Assembly (NCBI GenBank): GCA_902800525.1
Contig: CADCEV010000003.1
Coordinates: forward strand, 62,001 to 126,000
DNA from: an uncultured Bacteroidales bacterium
Lineage (GTDB): Bacteria > Bacteroidota > Bacteroidia > Bacteroidales > Paludibacteraceae
Length of the DNA: 64,000 nucleotides
Direction: 5' to 3'
The notes under the pieces are model-generated. The model worked only from the letters and a program-made list of their open reading frames with translations, searched no databases and had not been told where the DNA came from. Below are positions 23,757 to 31,800 of the stretch, piece after piece; the first letter of the stretch is position 1, and each line of letters begins with the position of its first letter. Both the position numbers and the translations under genes were made by a program.

Positions 23757-24194
23757 CTATTTCTCCGAGAAGATGTACTCATAGACCTTGACGGAATAGA
23801 GTTTGCCGTTGGGGAGGTAGTTGTACTGCTTGGCCTTGGTGCCATCCGCGTTCCATTCGTACTTCTTGATACGCACAGGGCGGTTACGGTCGTTGTACTC
23901 AACCTCTTCAATCACTTTGCCGGTGATGTCATCATACGTGCTGGTAATACGCCATTTCTGACCGTAGGTGGCGTACTCGATTTCCTCTACGCATCGACCT
24001 TGATCGTCATAGACCTTCAGGCGGTCCATCCAACGGGTTTTGGTTTTGGAATCGGTGTTCCATTCCTTGACCGTCAGGTTCTTCTTCCGCTCCCGTTTCG
24101 CCAATTGTTCGGGCGTGAGGAGGCTTTGGGCAGACAGGGTGCCAAGGAACAACGTACAAAGTACGAGAGTTGCTATACTAAAAAATCGTTTCAT
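23757..24194 (-). CDS. Secreted protein with YD-like strand repeats
   Basis: 145 residues with a signal peptide (MKRFFSIATLVLCTLFLGTLSAQ). The mature part has short repeated strand pairs of the form RWMDRLKVYDDQGRCVEE, WRITSTYDDITGKVIEEVEY, VRIKKYEWNADGTKAKQY and GKLYSVKVYEY, like RHS/YD or YwqK-type toast-rack repeats. Function unknown. Last gene of the six-gene run and directly before the terminator. Confidence 0.7.
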   Translation of the reverse strand: MKRFFSIATLVLCTLFLGTLSAQSLLTPEQLAKRERKKNLTVKEWNTDSKTKTRWMDRLKVYDDQGRCVEEIEYATYGQKWRITSTYDDITGKVIEEVEYNDRNRPVRIKKYEWNADGTKAKQYNYLPNGKLYSVKVYEYIFSEK

Positions 24195-24226
24195 AATAGT
24201 GGTGGATATTAAAATTATCGAATCGT

Positions 24227-25036
24227 TTACCAATCTAAATTATAGTTTATACCGATAGAGTGCATGAAGCACTTTTCTTCTGTCAGTTGGATGTAGCCTT
24301 TGTTCTTCGTGATGTTGATGTCGCGGTCGTAGCCGTACGAGAAACGATAGAAGAAATCAAGGCTGCTGAGTCTGGTCAGACGCCATTTGACACCGGCTTG
24401 CGTACGGACATCAGTAATGAATTGGTGTCCATTCTTCCGCTGGTATTCGGGTGCGTTGAGCGTGTTGATGAGTTCGACCCACAGATAGGGCTTCACGGGT
24501 TTGCCGGGGATCAGCGCTTCTGCTCCCAAACGGCTACGCAGCAACACATTACACTTGTTCTTTTCCAATACATTCACGCTGTCTGTACGCATATCCAACT
24601 GCACTCGCTCACGCAGGTAAATCTTAGCATAATCGAATGTATATGAGCCTGTTACGCTAAAGAACACACGGTGGCGGATCCACTCGTTGGGGTCGGCTTT
24701 CTTGGCCGCCGACCATGTGCTGTCTGCACCGATGATGCGCAGCGTATAACCCACGTCCAATTTGAGGTATTCGATGGGTTTGTAGCCGAGTTCAAGGGTG
24801 GTGTAGGACTTGCGGAAGTGCGGTCCGACGGCCGAGTTATAGAGGTCAAATCGCAGATCTTCGCTCACACCCAAACGGATGCCGTTCCGCCATTTCTTGT
24901 TGAACTCCGCACCGAACCGCAGTTGTGCCGCTTGCATCTCTGTGGCTGTCTCGGAATCGTAACTCCAGGCATGTGCTTGGGCGGGATACAGAATACACAG
25001 TACAGAACACAGACCTATTATGAATGACCGTTTCAT
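24227..25036 (-). CDS. DUF2490 outer-membrane protein
   Basis: 269 residues: signal peptide (to about AQAHAW), then twelve or so amphipathic strands with features of DUF2490 barrels (FGAEFNKKWRNGIRLGVSEDLRF, ELGYKPIEYLKLDVGYTLR, FFYRFSYGYD) and an aromatic end (YNLDW). Overlaps the DUF4956 gene by four bases. These barrels often accompany VTC/DUF4956 genes in Bacteroidota; role unknown. Confidence 0.78.
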   Translation of the reverse strand: MKRSFIIGLCSVLCILYPAQAHAWSYDSETATEMQAAQLRFGAEFNKKWRNGIRLGVSEDLRFDLYNSAVGPHFRKSYTTLELGYKPIEYLKLDVGYTLRIIGADSTWSAAKKADPNEWIRHRVFFSVTGSYTFDYAKIYLRERVQLDMRTDSVNVLEKNKCNVLLRSRLGAEALIPGKPVKPYLWVELINTLNAPEYQRKNGHQFITDVRTQAGVKWRLTRLSSLDFFYRFSYGYDRDINITKNKGYIQLTEEKCFMHSIGINYNLDW

Positions 25037-25788
25037 TTGAATTTCGTTATTTGGTCGATACTATTAGTCGTTTTGCCGTGCTCAAGCGGGTAGGTCATCT
25101 TGATATACGCCACGTCGCGGAGGAAATCGATGTGTCCTATCTCGATATCCACCACTTCGAGGCCTGTCCGTTCTTGGAGGTCAGCAATGAGGGCGGCACG
25201 GTTCTCGGGTTTGATATTCTCTATTTTCTCGTAGAGAATGATCTTCGTGGAAAGCCTTTTGCGTCCGTTCCAATGCTCAAAGAACCAAGCCATAGCCAGC
25301 ATCAGCCCATTAGCAAAGAGCAACAAATACCATGCCAAACCATCGGCTTTGAGACTCAACGAGTTAATTACCGAGAGGGCGATGATAAGGAACATATAGT
25401 TCATCTCGCGAATAGGCACCGTCTCCGTGCGGTAACGGATCATGCCGAAGATAGCGAACAGACCGAGCACGAAGCCTGTCTGGATGTCGAGTATCTGCAT
25501 GAGCCAAAGCAGCAGGAACATGCCGGAAGAGAAGAGCATAAACTGCACATAGTAATCGCGGCGGCGGCTGTAACGATAGTAGATACCGTAGATGAGAACC
25601 CACGAAACCAGCAGGTTAAAGAGGAACATCAGCGGCATGGTGATGAGGTTCTCGCTCACGCCAAGAAAATCTGCTAACGAGTGCATCACATACGAAATAC
25701 TGTCTTCTGCGCCGAAACGGGCAGCGATGCTTGGATCATTCTCCAAAAACTCCAACGTGGGGTTGGCTAAATCAACTTGAAATAACAT
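25033..25788 (-). CDS. DUF4956 membrane protein
   Basis: 251 residues; four to five helices followed by a cytosolic domain. The FGMIRYRTETVPIREMNYMF loop between helices is the family hallmark. The C-terminal domain (KIILYEKIENIKPENRAALIADLQERTGLEVVDIEIGHIDFLRDVAYIKMTY) is split here only for reading. DUF4956 genes are regularly found next to VTC-domain genes. Overlap with DUF2490 gene suggests coupled translation. Confidence 0.82.
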   Translation of the reverse strand: MLFQVDLANPTLEFLENDPSIAARFGAEDSISYVMHSLADFLGVSENLITMPLMFLFNLLVSWVLIYGIYYRYSRRRDYYVQFMLFSSGMFLLLWLMQILDIQTGFVLGLFAIFGMIRYRTETVPIREMNYMFLIIALSVINSLSLKADGLAWYLLLFANGLMLAMAWFFEHWNGRKRLSTKIILYEKIENIKPENRAALIADLQERTGLEVVDIEIGHIDFLRDVAYIKMTYPLEHGKTTNSIDQITKFK

Positions 25789-25809
25789 ATTATTTTCTCA
25801 TTTTCCTAT

Positions 25810-26646
25810 TTACTCATTTACTTCCTCTCCTTGGAAGAGGGCAGGGGAGAGGTGTAACATCTTTTCTATTAAGCGGATCTTTTTCTTGAACCGGTTCTTT
25901 TTTATGCCCGGGGTGGTGAGGGCTGTTCCGATGCAGTACTTACTGATTTTGAACGGGTGGATGCGGTGTGCCAGCATGATGTCCGTCATGCGCGAGGGGA
26001 CGTTTCCGTCGCGTTTGAGTTCGATGATGACGAGCTCGGGGTACGTTCTCGCTTCTCCGCTGACCACATTCTCCCAAACCAAATCCATGTCTATGGTAAG
26101 CCGTTCGGTCTTGGCCTTGTTGACCAAAGTAATCCGGTGGAATTTTGTCCATAGATGCGGACTGATCTGTGACCATTCGTAGCGGCTTTTGGCATCAATG
26201 AAACTCTCTACCGTGACCGCTTCGTCTTCGCGTTTCTTGTGTTTGAGTACCGAAGGCGTGTCGGCGGTGATGTCAAATCCCGGCACGACGATACGCTTCT
26301 TTTTGGTACGTCCTTTATTGTTCTTGCGCTTGATTTCCAGAAACGTCAGATGGCTGTCCACGTACTGCCGCACACGTATTTTCTGGCGCACGAGTTGTCG
26401 GTCATGGTGACGGACATACATATCGAGCGAGTCGGTGTCGTAATACATCGTGTCGTACGTGGCAATCCGTTTGCCGTCTATCTCCTGCGCAAAATAATCC
26501 GCTTGCGCAGCCTCTAATATAGCAGGCAGAACCGTCATCGGCACAGCAAATTTCGTGTCGATGCGGTTCATGAGCTTCACGCTCTCCATCTGCGCCAAAC
26601 TAATCGGCTCAAAGGAGTGGATAATATCTTCTATCGGTGTTGTCAT
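25810..26646 (-). CDS. VTC domain (polyphosphate polymerase-like) protein
   Basis: 278 residues from the ATG that shares a base with the upstream stop codon (TAATG). The tunnel-fold features of VTC catalytic domains are visible: basic NRIDTKFAVP near residue 27, YDTMYYDTDSLDMY, KIRVRQYVDS, LEIKRKNNKGRTKKKRI, and the acidic PELVIIELKRD. In yeast Vtc4 such a domain makes polyphosphate from ATP; in bacteria the product is mostly untested. The C-terminal LSPALFQGEEVNE is encoded by a palindromic repeat and looks acquired. The longer frame reaching upstream to 26937 lies over another gene and is rejected. Confidence 0.82.
   Translation of the reverse strand: MTTPIEDIIHSFEPISLAQMESVKLMNRIDTKFAVPMTVLPAILEAAQADYFAQEIDGKRIATYDTMYYDTDSLDMYVRHHDRQLVRQKIRVRQYVDSHLTFLEIKRKNNKGRTKKKRIVVPGFDITADTPSVLKHKKREDEAVTVESFIDAKSRYEWSQISPHLWTKFHRITLVNKAKTERLTIDMDLVWENVVSGEARTYPELVIIELKRDGNVPSRMTDIMLAHRIHPFKISKYCIGTALTTPGIKKNRFKKKIRLIEKMLHLSPALFQGEEVNE
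25823..25855. repeat. Palindromic CTCTCC/GGGGAGAG repeat over the end of the VTC gene
   Basis: CCTCTCCTTGGAAGAGGG then CAGGGGAGAGG: two overlapping inverted repeats. A similar element is inside trmN6 at 61431-61463. AT-rich heptad-like units (ATTTACT, CATTTAC) adjoin it at 25793-25820. Confidence 0.65.
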
Positions 26647-28214
26647 TACCATCTTCCTCCACCGCCGGGACCTCCGCCACCACCGGGACCTCCGGAGTTG
26701 CCGGAGTATGTACTTAATGAAACCGAACTGCCGCCAGAAACGGAAGCGGGATAATAGCCCACGCCGCCGAAGATCTCTGTGCCGGAAGCGGTAACGCCGG
26801 ATTTGAGGGTCGGAGTGCTTGCTCCGGAAACGACCATCGTTGAACCTCCGCTGCTCGGGGTCTTGAATGCGAACACATCGTTTCCGACCGTCAGGGCATA
26901 CCAGGTATTTTTGCTCCAAGAGGACGCTTTGTAACAAGTCTTCGTGAGGCTTGCTCCGCTCTCCAAGCCACCGATTGCTACGATCGTACCACCCTGCACA
27001 TAGAGTTTGTAACCGCCTTCGGTATTGGCATCTATGCCCAATTCAGGACTCGTGGCACTGATGGCATAGACGAGACCGCCTTTGATATAACAGTTACCGT
27101 TGGAATCGATTCCGTCATTGCTGGTGGAGTGCGCATAGACTAAACCGCCGCTGATGGTCAGATGGCCTCCTGCATTGAGGGCGTCGTCCGCCGAATAAGC
27201 ATAGATCTGTCCGCCGCTGATGGTCATAGCCCCTTTGGATTCGATGGCTTCGGGCGAAGAGGTGGACGAATTGCCTCCCCAATGGTTGCCGTTGGAACTG
27301 GCTGCGGCTTTGGACGTAACGGCAATGACACCGTCGGAAATGGTTAGATCTCCTTCGGCTTTGATGCCTTTGTACTGACAGTTGACAGTGATGGTTCCGC
27401 CGGAGATATAGATGTTACCGCTGTCCTCTCCTTCGTGGTCGGTGGTCTGGCCTGTCGAGCCGGTGGTGGTGTCTTCGATGTCACATTGCAGGCCGTCATC
27501 GCCGATGTTACTCAGCGTGATCGTGCCGCTTTCCATCGCGAAATACTGCTCGCAGTTGATTCCGTCACCGACGGACGAAAGGACATTGATCGTGGCGTTC
27601 TTGACCGTAATATACTCGCCGGCTTTGATGCCGTGTTTGACGTTTCCATACACGTTGAGCGTTCCTTTTTGCTTGAACTCGGCGTGTCCTTTGATATAGA
27701 GTGCGCCTTTCTGCTCACCGGAAGTAGCGTCTTTGAGCGTGTTCGTAGTGCCGGTAATGACCTTTACGTCAATGCGTTTGCCGTTTTGCACATGCACCGC
27801 TGCTCCCGAATAGACAGGTGTGGTGTTGGTCAGCGTCAATCCGTTCAACTCCAAGGTTGCTTTGTAGGCACCGGAGGTATAGAACTCGCCATCCGTGCTG
27901 GAACCCGAGAGGTTATAGGTGATCTCCTGCGCAACATCATCGCTTTGGGTGATGCAGACGTGCGCTCCGCTTTGGCGGACGGTGAGATACGAAGCAATCG
28001 ACGCGGGTACAGTGATAGTAGCCTCCGAACCGTTATATACAATCCGTACAACGCTGTCATTCGTTACCTCTGTAGCAGTACCGGTTGTGTCTGTTACGGG
28101 CGTGTTGGTGTTATCACCACTTTCACCGGACGTGTTGGTCGGTGGGTTTTGATCCGCACATGCAGCAACTATCATCCCGATAGTTATGACTGCAATCCAT
28201 TTAATCTTTTTCAT
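26646..28214 (-). CDS. Lipoprotein with carbohydrate-binding-domain repeats (DUF4353-like)
   Basis: 522 residues; lipobox IVAAC with Cys19, an acidic/threonine linker, then a right-handed-helix-like series of strands built on KGA..I.GG.IYA..S.DDA motifs: GDGINCEQ, GDDGLQC, IESKGAMTISGGQIYAYSADDALN, NDGIDSNGN. It ends in a glycine-rich tail (GGPGGGGG...RW). A GGAGG site before 28214 decides the start over the ATG four codons upstream. DUF4353 proteins commonly neighbour VTC and DUF4956 genes; a surface glycan-binding or scaffold role is inferred. Confidence 0.8.
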   Translation of the reverse strand: MKKIKWIAVITIGMIVAACADQNPPTNTSGESGDNTNTPVTDTTGTATEVTNDSVVRIVYNGSEATITVPASIASYLTVRQSGAHVCITQSDDVAQEITYNLSGSSTDGEFYTSGAYKATLELNGLTLTNTTPVYSGAAVHVQNGKRIDVKVITGTTNTLKDATSGEQKGALYIKGHAEFKQKGTLNVYGNVKHGIKAGEYITVKNATINVLSSVGDGINCEQYFAMESGTITLSNIGDDGLQCDIEDTTTGSTGQTTDHEGEDSGNIYISGGTITVNCQYKGIKAEGDLTISDGVIAVTSKAAASSNGNHWGGNSSTSSPEAIESKGAMTISGGQIYAYSADDALNAGGHLTISGGLVYAHSTSNDGIDSNGNCYIKGGLVYAISATSPELGIDANTEGGYKLYVQGGTIVAIGGLESGASLTKTCYKASSWSKNTWYALTVGNDVFAFKTPSSGGSTMVVSGASTPTLKSGVTASGTEIFGGVGYYPASVSGGSSVSLSTYSGNSGGPGGGGGPGGGGRW

Positions 28215-28246
28215 TTGTACCTCCATTTCAGGATTAGAAGACCTAT

Positions 28247-28732
28247 TTACTTCTTGATTGCTACAATGTCCACTTGCCCGTAACCGCTGAAAGTCACGTC
28301 TTGATAGGTGGCGGTGATGGAGACATTGGTGGGGAAAGTGAGCACTCTGTTGTTGAGGGCTGCTTTACCGTAAGTAAAGGAGAGGTTCATGTCCATTTTT
28401 CCGAATTTCTCTACCGCTGTGGTGGGCTCTATGAGGAGATAACCATCGGCAATGTGCCCGACAGAGGTGTCATTTTCTGCAATCACCATTACATCGTTCG
28501 GCTCTGTGGCTGGCGCGATAGACATTTCGCCCTCTTCATTCATCGGGTAAGAACCAATCTTTGCACTATCGGCATAGAGATCCACACTGCCGGAAGAGTA
28601 AAAGGAATAATTACCGATAAACGCTTCGCGGGGATCTTTGGGCTGCGGCTCCGTAGCTTTCTCGCACGCCGTGAGTAACAAAAGGGTCATCATAACCGCA
28701 CAGGTTCGGCTAAAATAATTCTTGCGCATCAT
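28247..28732 (-). CDS. Hypothetical lipoprotein, first gene of the VTC operon
   Basis: 161 residues; type II signal peptide ending LLLTAC with Cys at about residue 23. The mature part (GNYSFYSSGSVDLYADS, then strands to the end) resembles lipocalin-like or calycin small beta-barrels seen in Bacteroidota, but no family is certain. The start at 28732 lies 14 bases after the expected transcription start. Confidence 0.65.
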   Translation of the reverse strand: MMRKNYFSRTCAVMMTLLLLTACEKATEPQPKDPREAFIGNYSFYSSGSVDLYADSAKIGSYPMNEEGEMSIAPATEPNDVMVIAENDTSVGHIADGYLLIEPTTAVEKFGKMDMNLSFTYGKAALNNRVLTFPTNVSITATYQDVTFSGYGQVDIVAIKK

Positions 28733-28752
28733 AGTTCTTTCAAAATTTTGTG

Positions 28753-28784
28753 CAAAATTACTGCTTTTTTGCGACATATGCAAA
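28753..28784 (-). promoter_or_regulatory. Promoter of the VTC operon
   Basis: Minus strand TTTG (28784-28781) running on as TTTGCATATGTC, 20 bp, TAATTTTG (28760-28753). The six genes from 28732 down to 23757 follow without another clear promoter. Confidence 0.78.
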
Positions 28785-28797
28785 TATATTTGCAAAA

Positions 28798-28827
28798 AAA
28801 AGCACCTCACCGGAGTGAAGTGCTTTT
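28798..28827 (-). terminator. Terminator of the pectin esterase gene
   Basis: AAAAGCAC-C-TCAC / GTGA-A-GTGCTTTT with a CGGA loop, one mismatch, and a T-run on the minus strand. Confidence 0.8.
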
Positions 28828-28853
28828 GAAATGCGGTTTGAACCGTCTGTCGC

Positions 28854-31800
28854 TTATTTCACGATTTGTCCCATTACAGAATAGGTTTTTCCGTCGCGGA
28901 TGATGAGCAGTTGCCCGTTACGGATGAGCTTTTGTGCCTGTTGTGACGGGGTGGTGATATGCTCGATGGCTGTTTCGGGATTACCCTTTACCACCGGCTT
29001 TCCGAAACCGCCACGTGCATTGGCAGCACGTACGCTCATACCGTCCTGCAATTCCGGCAGGGTGCTCTCCATCGTCAAAACGCTGTTGCGCTTAACGAGG
29101 AAGACGGTAGCCTCTGTGGCGCCCCATTGATCATTCTCGTAGCTCAGTTCCACTTGTGCTGCGTCTGTGGCAGCGGTTGCCGCCCATGCGCCGAGGGTAT
29201 ATTCCATCGTGTAAGCAGCTGCTTGATCCGCCGTGAGAACGGTCTCTATTTCACGCGTCTCATTCGGGTTCACTTTCTTATCGACGAAGGAAACGACATT
29301 GCTATTCGGAGTAAGAACCGTGCCATCCGCCAGGTGCATGTTGTATTCGCCAAAGAGCGGCCATGCACCGGCGTTCATCAGCTCTTTAGTCCAACGCTGG
29401 ATGCCGTTGCCCTCAAAAGCAAACTCTCCTGCGCTGTAGTCCACAAGCGCGTTGATGAACGCTACAGAGGGTTTGCCGTTCCATGCACGACCCAGGGAAA
29501 CAACCGGGCACTCGCTCTGGATAGTACAATTGGCAAAGACGTAACCTTTGTCCGTTTCGGGGTTGTTCGCCGCCGTGAGTGCATCGCTTCCACTGCCGTC
29601 GCGGTTACGTTTCTCCGCATAGAGCAGGTTGTTCTTGAAATAAACACTACCGTCGCCGCAGATGAAGTCCACTGTTCCGTGGATCTCACAATCGTCGAAG
29701 TACTTCACTGCTCCGGGCAGGTTGCTGTAATAAGTATCCTGATAGGAAAGCAGTTTGACGTTCTTGCAGATGGTCTTGGTACCTTGGTCATGCAAAGCCA
29801 CAGCGCGAGCACCGCCTTGTCCTGCCTCGATGGCAGCATAGTAATCCAGAGCGTTCTGGAGCGTCAAATCCTGCAAATAGGTGTTGGCGATATTCTTCGG
29901 AATCAGGATGGTAGCGGTGGTACCGATACCTTCGTTGCGGAAGTCCGGAGCGTTCTTGATGATCGTCTTGTCCATGGATTCACCGATGATAGCGATATTG
30001 TTCTTGGCAATCTTCGTCAGCACTTTCTCGCCTAAGTCATATGTTCCGTTCGGCAGGAAGATCTTGTCTCCCGATTCCGCGGTTTCGAGTGCCAGAATGA
30101 AGGCAGCTGCGTCGCCGGCGGAGATCATGTAATAGCCGGCATCATTCTTCACCGGCACGGAGGAGACATGATAGACCTTAACAAAGTGGATGTAGTTCGT
30201 TGCGGTGAAATAGAAGGTGAGGGTAGTAGCCTCGCCGGTGTAGCGGATCACTTGCTCTTCGCCGTCCGGTGTGGTGTTTTTCTCGACCTCCAATGCGCCG
30301 ATTACATTGCCTTCAGCATCTTTGACCTCGGTCGTGCCGGTTGCGGAGTATGTACAAACGCCCACAATGATCAGTGCGTTACCTGCCACTTCGAGCGAGA
30401 TGGATTGTCCGTTCGAGAAAGCCCATCCGTGTTGTGTTCCGTTGTAACTACCGCCGTTGACGTTGAACAGCTCATGCTCCTCGGGATCGAAGGATGCCAG
30501 GCGCAGGTCGTACTCGTAGATGCGTCCGGTCTCGGCTACTTCCACGGTGCGTACTTGTGCGTAGAGGTTGATGTCTTGGTTAACCGGTGTGCCCTCTTTC
30601 ACTTTCGTTGCGGTCAGCGATGCATCGGTGAACCAGCCTCGGAAGGTCATTCCTTCCGGTATGGTTACGTCCTCTGCTCCGTATTTATATACGAGTGCCG
30701 AGCCGCCCTGTATTTTCTCCGAACCGATGAGTTTCTTGCCGTCTGTGTCGTAATAACGCACTTCCGCTTCTGGGATGTAATCAGTAGCTTCAGCCGCGAA
30801 GAATGGCAAGAATCCGCCGGTTATGGTGAATACCAACGTAGCCGGTTGCTCCTCATTGTAAGTCCATTCTACGAAATGGTCAAAGCTGGTCTGGGTATCA
30901 CAGCCGTTGTTATTGTCAATAGTGGCATATGCCTCGCCGTTTTTCGTTACGGTCACGGTATGTTTGCCGTACTGGCAGGAACCGATGGTGAACTTCACAG
31001 CATCGTCCACGGGTACGGTAATCGTTACGTCTTTTACGCCGTGTTGTGCGTCGTTATAAACCAAATTGCTCACTACTACGCCTGTCGGCAGCACACCGCC
31101 TTCGGGCAGCAGCACGGTATAAGGATCCTGACGGAAATCAATCTTGAAATCCTTGAAAGCGCGCACAGCAGGCTCGCCGGAGATGTCGCCGATGAGTTGC
31201 AGGTTAGAGAGGGCGAAGTTCTTGTTGTTAGCAAATCCGGAGACGTAGAAACGGATAGCCACTTTGCGTCCGGCTACGTTCTCGAAGGTTTGTTTGTGTT
31301 TGAGCGCCGGAGTGCCCGAAGTATTATTATCGCGCAGCAACTCTTCCTGGCTAACGGTCACGATGTCCGATTCTACGCCATCTACTACGTAGCTCCAGCT
31401 GTACGAAGCGCCGTCTGTTCCGTGTTTGATGGCCTCATAAGAGATGCCTTTGAGGGTGAAAGTAACACCTTTTTTCATCTCCGCGGTGTATTCTACCATA
31501 ACGGATTCCACGTTACCGGCATTGGAGGTAGCCGGCATAAAGGTTGCCATCGTTACGCCCGGGTTCGCGGTAAAGGTTCTTGAACCCATGGTTAGACCTG
31601 TTCCGGCGGACATGCTTGCGGACTTAATGTAGTCGCTGAACGTGGATGTGACAGCCGCCTCTTTCTCGTTGCAAACAGCCCAGGAGAAAGTGGTATTGCC
31701 TTCTGCTACCGGCACGTCCGGTTCGGGTTCCGGTTCCGGCTCGGGTTCCGGCTCTTGCTCTTCGGGATCCGGAATACCGATGGTGTCTGATTCAAAAGCC

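Noticed and set aside
26647..26937. N-terminal extension of the VTC protein with Arg-rich sequence
   Set aside because: It is the antisense-frame reading of the glycine-rich tail of the upstream gene; the TAATG junction gives a better start.
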